Of a DNA stretch of 62,209 nt, positions 51,404 to 59,685 are shown piece by piece (the stretch's first letter is position 1; every line of letters begins with the position of its first letter). The notes below the pieces were generated by a model. That model searched no databases and was not told where the DNA came from. It saw only the letters and a program-made list of their open reading frames with translations. The translations under genes and the position numbers were made by a program. Source of the DNA: Paenibacillus sp. GM2. Lineage in GTDB: Bacteria > Bacillota > Bacilli > Paenibacillales > Paenibacillaceae. The stretch covers positions 104,226 through 166,434 of the forward strand of contig NZ_LN831272.1 of the NCBI RefSeq assembly GCF_900069005.2. Direction: 5' to 3'.

Positions 51404-51898
51404 ATGAATCTCAAAGAAACGGATTTGCCCGGAATCGGTAAAAAATTCGTAGTCGAAACCAAAAGCGGTGATAAGCTTGCCATTATTATTCATGATGACG
51501 GCAGACGTGAAGTGTTCCATTATGACAGAGATGACCATGACGAGATTAACTCGCTGGTTACGCTTAACGATGATGAGGCAAGATATGTATCAGCCATTAT
51601 TGGTGGAATAACCTATAAACCGACCGCTCTCGAAAATATCGAAGTTGCTCTTGGTGATCTTATTATTGAATGGTACAGACTTGATCCTCAATATAAAGCG
51701 ATCGGCAAGACGATCGGTGACCTGCGCATTCGCCAGCGCTCCGGAGCCACTATTATCGCGGTGATTGAGAAGAACCACTCCAAGCACATCAATCCAGGCC
51801 CGGATTTACTGCTTACTTCGGACGCATTGGTAGTCGTTCTTGGCGAGCGTCTTCACCAGCAGCAGATTAGACAGATATTATTGAGTGGAATTTCATGA
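51404..51898 (+). CDS. KhtT-like regulatory subunit with RCK_C domain
   Basis: A 164-residue soluble protein. The N-terminal half (TDLPGIGKKFVVETKSGDKL, VIIHDDGRREVFHY, DDEARYVSAIIGG) matches the N-terminal domain of KhtT; the C-terminal half (AIGKTIGDLRIRQRSGATII, PDLLLTSDALVVVLGE) is an RCK_C (TrkA-C) domain. KhtT regulates the K+/H+ antiporter KhtU and binds cyclic di-AMP in B. subtilis. No KhtU-type antiporter follows: the next 459 bases are non-coding. The likely partner in this locus is the ArsB/NhaD-type transporter, an unusual pairing. Confidence 0.82.
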   Translation: MNLKETDLPGIGKKFVVETKSGDKLAIIIHDDGRREVFHYDRDDHDEINSLVTLNDDEARYVSAIIGGITYKPTALENIEVALGDLIIEWYRLDPQYKAIGKTIGDLRIRQRSGATIIAVIEKNHSKHINPGPDLLLTSDALVVVLGERLHQQQIRQILLSGIS

Positions 51899-52357
51899 TT
51901 TAGAGCATATAGCGGATTTAAAGTCAGGTTGGCGTATAGAGAACCTTGGGCTATCGCCAGCCTGAAGTTCATCCGGCAGATCAATCCGTATCAACATTTT
52001 CCTCCAGTTCCATTACTATAAAAGTTGTAGCAGATCTCAAACGGACCGTCCATCCGGCAACGGAGAAAGTGCTTGGCATGTCATGTTTGAAGATATTATC
52101 CTCGCGCTTGTTTCCGTTCTGTCCGGCCCTTGTCCTTGTCCTTGTCCTTGTCCTCAGCGTTTCCTCGTCGCTCTGCGGCGTTCTTTTATCGATTAATATT
52201 TTCCATGGGCAATATGTTCACAGACTTGATGTACCCTATCACCAACGCCTGGTCTAACAAAGCATACTTCAGGAAGAGAACCTTCCTTCCTAAACCGCTG
52301 CTTTTCGGATAGCATTTTATCACTATCTCGCCAGGCAATACGGTTTGGAAAGGGGAA
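51899..52357. other. Long intergenic region with a hexamer repeat
   Basis: No gene with a ribosome binding site is visible in 459 bases. It contains a CCTTGT tandem repeat at 52128-52154 and a TCAACATTTTC/AACATTTTC-type stretch without clear pairing. It carries the promoter for yitT but I cannot define it. Confidence 0.5.
52128..52154. repeat. CCTTGT hexamer tandem repeat, 4.5 copies
   Basis: Four perfect consecutive CCTTGT units plus CCT. The array is intergenic and could vary in copy number by slippage. Confidence 0.85.
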
Positions 52358-53206
52358 ATGAACTTGAACGGCAAATTCACGTTATTCTCTCCTGTGAAGC
52401 GACAGCTTCACACCAGAGTTCCCGACTCCCGGCGGCTTACGAGGGTATTGGGTGTCATTGCCGGAGCGTTGCTCGCTTCTATCGGCCTGGAGCTATTCCT
52501 GATGCCACACGGAATCATCGTAGGCGGAATGACCGGACTATCGGCATTACTCGCCTTTTACACAGAGATGAGGCTTGGCCTGTTCTTATTTCTGCTTAAT
52601 CTGCCGCTGCTTATGCTGCAGCGCTGGAAGCGAATCGGCGGCTTCACATCTCTATCCATCCTCGGGCTGCTTGTGCTCTCGCTCGGATCATTTATGCTCC
52701 ATCCCTTCCCTGCGCTTACCAGTAACCCCGTTCCGGCTGCACTCGCTGGCGGATTATCATTGGGCTTTGGGGTCGGAATCGCCATTCGCTTCGGTGGGGC
52801 TCTGGATGCTTCGGAGAAGCTATTCGATTGGCTACACTGCAAATTGCCAATCTCGACAGAGGCAATGATCTGGTTGTTCAACTGCCTTATATTCATCAGT
52901 GCCATTTGGCTGCTTGGCTTTGAACAGGCAACGCATTCCGTTATCGCTTATATTTTTGTATTTGAATCGGTCAAACTATCGCTCCGCGGTATCAGGCTGC
53001 ATGTCTCTGTAATGATCAGCAGCCGTAAAAGCGAAGAAATTCGGCAAGAGATCGCACTTTATTTGAACCGCGACCCAAGCTATGAGGAACCGTCCTCGGG
53101 TCAGGAGGCTGCGCTCCATTGCAAATGCCATCGCTGGGAGCTCAACCGTCTCAAATCCATTGTCAAAAATTGCGATCCCCATAGTGAAATCACGATCAAA
53201 AGCTAA
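52358..53206 (+). CDS. YitT family membrane protein
   Basis: A 282-residue protein with five or six membrane helices (DUF161: VIAGALLASIGLELFLMPH, GIIVGGMTGLSALL, LGLFLFLLNLPLL) and a C-terminal DUF2179-like part (FVFESVKLSLRGIRLHVSVMI). YitT proteins are widespread in Firmicutes with no settled function. The ATG at the chosen start is only two bases from AAAGGGG; a TTG two codons later has ideal spacing and may be the true start. The last 30 residues are Ser/Glu/His-rich and include an HCKCHRWE stretch that could bind a metal. Confidence 0.78.
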   Translation: MNLNGKFTLFSPVKRQLHTRVPDSRRLTRVLGVIAGALLASIGLELFLMPHGIIVGGMTGLSALLAFYTEMRLGLFLFLLNLPLLMLQRWKRIGGFTSLSILGLLVLSLGSFMLHPFPALTSNPVPAALAGGLSLGFGVGIAIRFGGALDASEKLFDWLHCKLPISTEAMIWLFNCLIFISAIWLLGFEQATHSVIAYIFVFESVKLSLRGIRLHVSVMISSRKSEEIRQEIALYLNRDPSYEEPSSGQEAALHCKCHRWELNRLKSIVKNCDPHSEITIKS

Positions 53207-53210
53207 TTAA

Positions 53211-53249
53211 GAAGCCGCTCTCTCCATTGATCACGGAAAGAGCGGCTTC
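53211..53249. terminator. Bidirectional terminator between yitT and nrdG
   Basis: Arms GAAGCCGCTCTCTCC/GGAAAGAGCGGCTTC (one mismatch) around a nine-base loop, with a T-rich tail on the plus side (TCCTTATTTATT). It closes both convergent genes. Confidence 0.85.
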
Positions 53250-53256
53250 TCCTTAT

Positions 53257-53763
53257 TTATTCATATGAAATAGCTTGCCCCGCCTTCAGGCTTTCCTGAA
53301 TATGAATGACTCGCTGATTGTTTGAACCACGCCACTTCAGCTTCAAATTTCGCTCTTCCAGTATAAATTTGCCGTCGACCAGAACATCGCAGTCTGACAG
53401 CAGCTTTAGCTTAGGGGCATCCGCAACAATCTCCTCGAAGGTATACCCGGACCAGATCCAAATATCCTTACCCGGGCATTCGCGGCGGACCCTTGAGATT
53501 AACGGGGACAGGCCTTCCACATTCTGGAAGGGCTCGCCTCCTAATATGGATAGCCCCGCTATCCTCACATCCGGCATATTCAAATCGGCGATGATCCGAT
53601 CCTCCAGCTCCTTGGTATAAGGCGTCCCGTAGTTAAAATTCCAGGTAGCCGCGTTGAAGCAACCCTTGCAGTGATGCGTACATCCCGAAGTAAACAGCGA
53701 ATGGCGCAGCCCTTTTCCATTAATGACATCAAACTTCTTATAATCAGCAATATACATAGCCAT
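53257..53763 (-). CDS. nrdG: Anaerobic ribonucleotide reductase activating protein
   Basis: A 168-residue radical SAM enzyme. The cluster motif is CTHHCKGCFN, preceded by GLRHSLFTSGC. It uses SAM to generate the glycyl radical on NrdD. Its start overlaps the nrdD stop (TGATG), showing translational coupling; a GTG one codon earlier is also possible. The central ISILGGEPFQN (GGE SAM-binding motif) and the C-terminal Trp-rich part agree with NrdG. It works only under anaerobic conditions. Confidence 0.94.
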   Translation of the reverse strand: MAMYIADYKKFDVINGKGLRHSLFTSGCTHHCKGCFNAATWNFNYGTPYTKELEDRIIADLNMPDVRIAGLSILGGEPFQNVEGLSPLISRVRRECPGKDIWIWSGYTFEEIVADAPKLKLLSDCDVLVDGKFILEERNLKLKWRGSNNQRVIHIQESLKAGQAISYE

Positions 53764-55943
53764 CACATATGCTTAACACGGGACAGAACTTCCTTCTGTT
53801 TACCGACGTTGAACGGGCGTTGGCTTGGCTCCGATAAATAACCGCAGCAGCGCCGGATGACGGATGAAGTTTTCGGGTTGCTATTGCCGCAGTTCGGACA
53901 TTTGAATCCGCTGTTAGTCGCTTCGAACTCCCCCTCATAGCCGCATTCGAGACATTTGTCCGTTGGTGTATTGGTCCCGAAATAAGGCACTCTTTCATAG
54001 GCGTAATCCCATACGGCCTCCAATGCTTCCGGATTATTCACCAGGGAATCGAACTCGCAGTAAGTGATAAAGCCGCCGTTTGCATGCTGCGGATATACCC
54101 GCTCGAATTCAATCTTCTCGAACGGAGTCACTTTCTTATTTACGTCAAGATGGAAGGAATTCGTGTAATACCCTTTATCCGTCACGCCAGGAATTACACC
54201 GAAGTTCTCCTCATCCAGCTTGCAGAAGCGATAGCATAAGGATTCCGCAGGGGTTGAATACAAGCTGAAGCCGTACCCCGTCTCTTCCTTCCACTCCGCT
54301 GTTTTACGACTTAAATATTTGACGATCTCCAAACCTTTGGCACGGAGCACTTCATCTTCAAAGATAGATCTGCCGTATAGGGCCATCATCGTCTCATGAA
54401 TACCGATATAACCAAGCGAAATGCTAGCCCGGCCATTCTCTAGCAAGTGATCGATCGTATCTTCCGCATGAAGCCGGCTGCCCGCCGCCCCCTCCATGTA
54501 CAGAATCGGAGCCACCTTGGCCTTAACCCCTTTTAGCCGCTCAATCCGATAGAGCAGCCCTTCTTTACAAGCCTCCAGCAGCTCGTCCAGAAGCCGATAG
54601 AATTTCTCCTCCGAACCTTGAGCACGGATGGCAATACGAGGTAGATTAGCGGTCACAACCCCCATATTGAAGCGTCCGTCATGCAGCAGCTCTCCATTCT
54701 CCTCATATACCCCCAGGAAAGAACGACAGCCCATTGGAAATTTGAAGGAACCCGTAATCTCCTTCACTTTCGGAACAGATATAATATCCGGATACATGCG
54801 CAGCGTGCTGCATTTCAAAGCCAGCTGCTTAATATCGTAGTTAGGATCGCTGGGCTTCAAATTAACGCCATCCTCGATAGCAAAAATCAGTTTCGGGAAA
54901 ATAGCCGTCTTCCCGTCCCTGCCCAGACCGCGGATCCGGTTCTGTAGAATAGAAATCTGAATCTGACGCTCAGCCCAAGACAAGCCGCGGCCAAAGCCAA
55001 ACGTGCTGAACGGGGTCTGCCCATTAGCGCTCACGAGCGTATTAATCTCATATTCAAGAGATTGAAAGGCATCAAAGGTCTCTTTTTCCGTCAGCTTCTT
55101 CGCATAGTCCAGGCATCGAGGGTATTTCTCGTGCAATTTTTCATTCTCCCAAGAGATATCGAGCTCGTTGATCTCGGACTCCTCCAGCATATATAGCCAT
55201 TCCAATCCCTTGCGATAGTGCTTCTTGAAGGATTCCAGGACATAAGGCGCCAGAATTTTATCGATTTCATTAATCGTATTCCCACCATAGATGTGGCTGG
55301 CTACCTGGGCAATAATCTGCGCAGTAATCGCAGTCGCTGTAGTAATTGATTTTGGCGTCTCGATCTGAGCGTTGCCGAGCTTGAAGCCATTCTCAAGCAT
55401 CCCCTTCAGATCGATCAGCATACAATTGTAGATTGGAAAATACGGGCTGTAGTCCTGATCATGAAAATGCAGATCACCGCTATTATGAGCTTCAACCACC
55501 CGTTTAGGAATCATGTAGGTCTGAGCGAAATCCTTGGCCATAATTCCGGCCAACAAATCGCGTTGCGTCGGAATCGTCGCCCCGTCTTTATTGGAATTCT
55601 CCTTCAGCACCTCTTCATTCGTCAGCTCGAGCAATCCCAGCACCTTCCGATCCAGGCTGCTGCGCTCGCGCCGCTTCAAGGTTCTGACCTCACGATAGGC
55701 GATATATGCCTCAGCGACGTCTTTTCTTCTACTATTCATAAGTGCAGACTGAACTTCATCCTGAATATGCTCAATGTCTACTTTATCGAGTTTGGAGATC
55801 TTGTGCGTCACCTTGTCCGCTAATTTATGTGCAAGCTCCAAATCTACCTTCTTCTCCGTATTGTTCATAGCTGCGCAAATCGCATCAATAATTTTCTGTT
55901 GATTGAACGCAACCTCTGAACCATCTCGCTTAATTACTAGCAT
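53763..55943 (-). CDS. nrdD: Anaerobic ribonucleoside-triphosphate reductase
   Basis: A 726-residue glycyl radical enzyme that reduces NTPs to dNTPs under anaerobic conditions. An ATP-cone domain at the N-terminus (VIKRDGSEVAFNQQKIIDAI) is followed by the catalytic barrel, then a zinc ribbon CLECGYEGE...CPNCGNSNP and the C-terminal radical site RRCCGYLSEP, with the radical Gly at about residue 701. The start is taken at the second ATG, spaced from AAGGA; an ATG three codons earlier is adjacent to that site. Implies a facultative anaerobe. No aerobic nrdEF genes lie nearby. Confidence 0.96.
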   Translation of the reverse strand: MLVIKRDGSEVAFNQQKIIDAICAAMNNTEKKVDLELAHKLADKVTHKISKLDKVDIEHIQDEVQSALMNSRRKDVAEAYIAYREVRTLKRRERSSLDRKVLGLLELTNEEVLKENSNKDGATIPTQRDLLAGIMAKDFAQTYMIPKRVVEAHNSGDLHFHDQDYSPYFPIYNCMLIDLKGMLENGFKLGNAQIETPKSITTATAITAQIIAQVASHIYGGNTINEIDKILAPYVLESFKKHYRKGLEWLYMLEESEINELDISWENEKLHEKYPRCLDYAKKLTEKETFDAFQSLEYEINTLVSANGQTPFSTFGFGRGLSWAERQIQISILQNRIRGLGRDGKTAIFPKLIFAIEDGVNLKPSDPNYDIKQLALKCSTLRMYPDIISVPKVKEITGSFKFPMGCRSFLGVYEENGELLHDGRFNMGVVTANLPRIAIRAQGSEEKFYRLLDELLEACKEGLLYRIERLKGVKAKVAPILYMEGAAGSRLHAEDTIDHLLENGRASISLGYIGIHETMMALYGRSIFEDEVLRAKGLEIVKYLSRKTAEWKEETGYGFSLYSTPAESLCYRFCKLDEENFGVIPGVTDKGYYTNSFHLDVNKKVTPFEKIEFERVYPQHANGGFITYCEFDSLVNNPEALEAVWDYAYERVPYFGTNTPTDKCLECGYEGEFEATNSGFKCPNCGNSNPKTSSVIRRCCGYLSEPSQRPFNVGKQKEVLSRVKHM

Positions 55944-56096
55944 TTCGTTCATCCTTCATACAATTTTTTTTGTAAAACCCTCCTGCTAAGGGGCCAAACC
56001 AACGATTTTCGAATATGCCCAGAGAGTATAACATAACGAAAAAATTTGTACGGTGATGCTGGACACTTGACAAGCAGCCTTGAAGGAATTATCGAA

Positions 56097-57035
56097 TTAA
56101 GATTTTCTGATATCAATCTCTTGATCATACTGATAAATTAGGGACGGACTGTCGGGATTATGGTGCTTCAACGTCTTATCCACCGCTTGTTCGCTTTGCA
56201 CCGCATAACAGTAAATACAATTAAATTTGCAGGTGTTGTATACTCCAACGTCCACCGATTCGACACATTGACAGGCTCCCCGTTGGTTTTTGTCCTTCCT
56301 GGCCTGAATATCGCTACCAAGCAGTCCGGAAATCAATTCTCCATCTACACAACTCCCATGCTGAATACCGCAATGCGCCAGTTCAACAGCCTCAGCGCAG
56401 GTCTCGACCTGCATTCCGTTAGCATTACCAATGCGGCTGATCTGCTGTGCTATCTCTTCAAGCTGCCCTTGATATTCGGGTTTCGTTATATCCGTAAAAG
56501 AAACATCATTTAGGCCGGGCTGCTTCTTGATTTTATTCTCCGTCTTCCCATAGAAATCCATAAAGCTGATTACTAGGCGATGAGTATACGAGTTCAGTTG
56601 CCGGGCCAGAGCTTCAATCCGCTGCAGATGATATTCCACTGGCGTTAAGCTGCTAATAATAATGGGGTCATAACGCCATATTACCCGGTTGGAACCAATT
56701 TGCTGGCTTAGCCGTTTGAATACCTCCACCCTGTTGTCCAGCGTCGGAAGATTAGGCTCGAATTCAGACGGATAATCATTTAACGTGAATTGAAAGTAAT
56801 AGCTATAACCCTTGTCATCCAGTGTAGGCAGATGCTTCAGAAAAGGCCGCGGATTTTTCGTCCAGAACACGATTATGTCCACATCCTCTGGCTTCAGGCT
56901 AAAGCCGCTGACCTGCTTGGTATTGAACGGATTCACCCTGTAGAAATAACCTTCTTCTATCCTTTTCATGAACCAATCTCCAAAAAAAGCGGGAATATCC
57001 GTCCTTCTGCTGGCGCTGATGATCAATCCGTCCAC
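56097..57035 (-). CDS. DUF1848 family iron-sulfur protein
   Basis: A 312-residue protein of the DUF1848 family. Its N-terminal half is a barrel-like region with LIISASRRTDIPAFFGDWF, VNPFNTKQVSGFSLKPEDVD and IIVFWTKNPRPFLKHL. The C-terminus carries CQC (residues about 256-258) and CKFNCIYCYAVQ, a CxxxCxYC motif like radical SAM enzymes but placed at the end. The start is GTG behind AGAGGAAGG. No substrate is known for the family. It is upstream of nrdD on the same strand by 153 bases; cotranscription is possible but unproven. Confidence 0.82.
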   Translation of the reverse strand: MDGLIISASRRTDIPAFFGDWFMKRIEEGYFYRVNPFNTKQVSGFSLKPEDVDIIVFWTKNPRPFLKHLPTLDDKGYSYYFQFTLNDYPSEFEPNLPTLDNRVEVFKRLSQQIGSNRVIWRYDPIIISSLTPVEYHLQRIEALARQLNSYTHRLVISFMDFYGKTENKIKKQPGLNDVSFTDITKPEYQGQLEEIAQQISRIGNANGMQVETCAEAVELAHCGIQHGSCVDGELISGLLGSDIQARKDKNQRGACQCVESVDVGVYNTCKFNCIYCYAVQSEQAVDKTLKHHNPDSPSLIYQYDQEIDIRKS

Positions 57036-57202
57036 CTGCCTTCCTCTAAGTTCTATTTCCTTATTCTACGTGTTCTCACATTCCGAAAACAACTATAACT
57101 AAAGTTTCCATTCATAATTTACATTAATTCACATGCTATGCAATTAAAATATTAGAAATGATGCTACACTAAATTCAACCTAAATAAATGGAGGCGTTGT
57201 AC

Positions 57203-57310
57203 ATGCGGCAATTCAAAAATGATATGACGAAAGGAACATTCTATCCAATGAATATAATAGTGAGGTTATATCATGAAAACGATAAATATAGGGGTACTGG
57301 CCCATGTTGA
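57203..57310 (+). CDS. Leader ORF overlapping the TetM-like gene
   Basis: GGAGG eight bases before ATG opens a 35-codon frame, MRQFKNDMTKGTFYPMNIIV followed by RLYHENDKYRGTGPC, ending inside the TetM-like gene, 38 bases past its start. The TetM-like gene has its own GTGAGGT site within the leader. tet(M) genes are known to have short leader peptides and attenuation, so a regulatory leader is the likely reading, but this ORF is not similar to the tet(M) leader I know of. It could also be a chance frame. Confidence 0.42.
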   Translation: MRQFKNDMTKGTFYPMNIIVRLYHENDKYRGTGPC

Positions 57311-59231
57311 CGCTGGAAAGACGACTTTAACGGAACGTATTCTGCTTGAAACCGGCATTATTAATGCGGTTGGCTCCGTAGATAAAGGGAACACAATAAC
57401 GGATTCCCTGGAACTTGAACGGAAAAGGGGAATCACCATCAAAGCTTCTGCGGTATCCTTCTGGGTCGGCGACGTAAAAATCAACCTGATCGATACACCG
57501 GGTCATGCCGATTTTATATCCGAAGTAGAGCACTCGCTCAGTATCCTGGACGGGGTAATTCTCGTCATCTCCGCGGTTGAAGGGGTACAGTCGCAGACCA
57601 AAGTGCTGATGAACACATTGACCGATCTGGGAATCCCGTCGATGCTGTTCATTAATAAAATGGATCGCCTCGGTGCCAATTACAGCAAAGTAATAGAGGA
57701 AATCAAACTTTCCCTTACGGATGCGGTTATTGAGCTAACGCAAATCAGTAATGAAGGTTGCCCTGACGTTGCAATAGCAGATCGCCAGATAGACATAGAT
57801 GTATGGATCGAGCGCTTATCCGCTCATAATGAGCGTCTGTTATCCAATTATATCGAGAATGTAACGGTTCAGGACAGTGAGTTGTTTACAGAATTATGTG
57901 TGCAGACACAGGGGGCCCGGATCTTTCCCGTGCTTGCGGGCTCTGCTGCTCTAGGGATCGGCGTTGACCGGATATTGCAGTATCTTCGGCAATTCTTCCC
58001 GGTGAACCTTCACCATGAAGAACATGAAGAAGGTCCCCTTTCTGCTATTGTCTTCAAAGTGGAAAAGAGTATCACCGGTGAGAGGTTGGCTTATATCAGG
58101 GTCTACGAGGGCTTCCTGGCCATTCGCAGCGAAGTTGACATCATTCGAACAGATGCGGAAGAGAAATTCAGCTTTAAAATCAAAAAGCTCGAAACCTTGG
58201 AGCTCGGGGGAAGAACATCAGTCTCCTGCGTGTACAGCGGAGATATAGCTGTGCTGTTCGGTTCGGATTTACGGATCGGGGATATTCTCGGACAGCGTTC
58301 TGATCGGATAAAGGTCATTGCCTTTCAGGAACCACCGATCCGAATCCAGATTGCCGCTCGGCAAATCGAGGACACTCATCGCCTGCATGAGGCACTAGAG
58401 GACCTGACCGCAGAAGATCCTTTCATTCAATACGCGCAGAACGCTGTAACTCGTGAAATGAGCATCAAAATTTTCGGAGATATTCAAAAAGAAGTGATTG
58501 AAGAAACTTTAAAAAGTGAATTTGGGATTGAAGCGAACTTCTCCAATCCCGAAGTCATTTGCATAGAAAGACCTGTATCCACAGGGTCTTCTGTTGAATT
58601 TATCGGCGAGGCAGGCAACCCCTTCTACGCCACGATAGGCTTTCGAATTGAGCCCGGCGCCGCCGGCACAGGACTGCAATATCGCCGGGAAGTAGAGCTC
58701 GGCTCGCTGCCCCTGCCGTTTCAAAGATCGATTAAAGACACCGTTGAAGATACACTACGTGAAGGACTGCATGGATGGGAAGTAAGAGATTTGGTCGTTA
58801 CGCTGACACACACGGGATACTCCAGCCCGGTGACAACCGCTGGCGATTTTCGTAATCTCGTGCCTTTAGTCCTGATGAAGGCTCTTGATGAAGCAAGTAC
58901 GCTGGTTTATGAGCCTTACCACAACTATTTTCTGCGTATTCCCGAATCCAGCCTGAATAAGGCCCTATATCATTTAACTAGGCTGCAGGCCACATTCTCC
59001 GATCCCATCCCGGAACCTAACGGATATAGCCTGCAGGGAGCCCTTCCGGTGCGTAATACTGACTCGCTGAAGCAGATGTTGTATTCTTTTACAGGGGGTG
59101 AAGGCTTTCTCTCCACTAAGCCGGGAGAGTATTATCCCATCGAAGGCGCACCCCCGGAAAAATCCAGAAGCCGTCCTAATCCGCTGAATCGGAAGGCATA
59201 TTTGCTTCACATTCATCGTATTATCCAGTGA
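57273..59231 (+). CDS. TetM-like ribosomal protection GTPase
   Basis: A 652-residue translational GTPase of the EF-G-like ribosomal protection family. G motifs are AHVDAGKTTLTERILLETG, DTPGHADF and NKMDRLG. It aligns along its length with Tet(M), including PNPFYATIGFRI and TGYSSPVTTAGDFRNLVPLVL of domain IV, but is clearly divergent (for example DKGNTITDSLELERKRGITI). Such proteins remove tetracycline from the ribosome; divergent chromosomal members may have other ribosome rescue roles. The start follows GTGAGG. There is no mobile element or tet regulator beside it. Confidence 0.85.
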   Translation: MKTINIGVLAHVDAGKTTLTERILLETGIINAVGSVDKGNTITDSLELERKRGITIKASAVSFWVGDVKINLIDTPGHADFISEVEHSLSILDGVILVISAVEGVQSQTKVLMNTLTDLGIPSMLFINKMDRLGANYSKVIEEIKLSLTDAVIELTQISNEGCPDVAIADRQIDIDVWIERLSAHNERLLSNYIENVTVQDSELFTELCVQTQGARIFPVLAGSAALGIGVDRILQYLRQFFPVNLHHEEHEEGPLSAIVFKVEKSITGERLAYIRVYEGFLAIRSEVDIIRTDAEEKFSFKIKKLETLELGGRTSVSCVYSGDIAVLFGSDLRIGDILGQRSDRIKVIAFQEPPIRIQIAARQIEDTHRLHEALEDLTAEDPFIQYAQNAVTREMSIKIFGDIQKEVIEETLKSEFGIEANFSNPEVICIERPVSTGSSVEFIGEAGNPFYATIGFRIEPGAAGTGLQYRREVELGSLPLPFQRSIKDTVEDTLREGLHGWEVRDLVVTLTHTGYSSPVTTAGDFRNLVPLVLMKALDEASTLVYEPYHNYFLRIPESSLNKALYHLTRLQATFSDPIPEPNGYSLQGALPVRNTDSLKQMLYSFTGGEGFLSTKPGEYYPIEGAPPEKSRSRPNPLNRKAYLLHIHRIIQ

Positions 59232-59301
59232 CCCCTCCTCTACTTGCTCATAAATCATTTATTGCTTCCAATTTGAAGTAATAATAAGATATACTGAAAA
59301 G

Positions 59302-59315
59302 GGAACATTCGTTCC
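59302..59315 (+). promoter_or_regulatory. LexA-like palindrome before mazG
   Basis: GGAACATTCGTTCC is a perfect 14-base palindrome-like site with GAAC-N4-GTTC, matching the Gram-positive LexA (DinR) consensus CGAACRNRYGTTYC at most positions by my count. It lies six bases after a TATACT -10 box (59290-59295). An overlapping repeat AACATTCG/CGAATGTT followed by TAGTCTTTTT could instead be a terminator for the TetM-like gene. LexA control of mazG is a hypothesis. Confidence 0.4.
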
Positions 59316-59346
59316 GAATGTTAGTCTTTTTAGTGGAGGTTCTGAA

Positions 59347-59685
59347 GTGGATATAACTGAATTTCAGCAATGGGTGAAGCAGCATTATAAGGACAGAGGC
59401 TGGTCCGATCTGGACATCTTCGTACGCATCGGCTTCCTTGCAGAGGAGACCGGAGAGGTGGCAAGAGCCATTCGGGCATTGGAGATCGGCAGAGACCGGC
59501 CGGATGAAATCGAAGGCACATTCGAAGAGAACCGACAGGAACTGATCGAGGAATTAGGAGATGTGCTCGGTAATTTAATGATTATTGCAAACAGATACGA
59601 CATCTCTCTGGAAGAAATATGTCTATCCCATCAAGCCAAATTAAAAGGCAGATATTCAAATGAAGGAGAGAAAGCCGAACTATGA
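59347..59685 (+). CDS. MazG-like nucleotide pyrophosphohydrolase
   Basis: A 112-residue all-helical protein of the MazG/dUTPase-like superfamily. The conserved acidic pairs are EETGEVARAIR (residues about 36-46) and EELGDVLGNLMIIAN (about 75-89), which bind Mg2+. It hydrolyses nucleoside triphosphates to monophosphates and pyrophosphate and clears damaged nucleotides. The start is GTG behind GGAGG. It overlaps the next gene by four bases, so the two are translated together. The LexA-like site upstream would place it in the DNA-damage response. Confidence 0.85.
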   Translation: MDITEFQQWVKQHYKDRGWSDLDIFVRIGFLAEETGEVARAIRALEIGRDRPDEIEGTFEENRQELIEELGDVLGNLMIIANRYDISLEEICLSHQAKLKGRYSNEGEKAEL

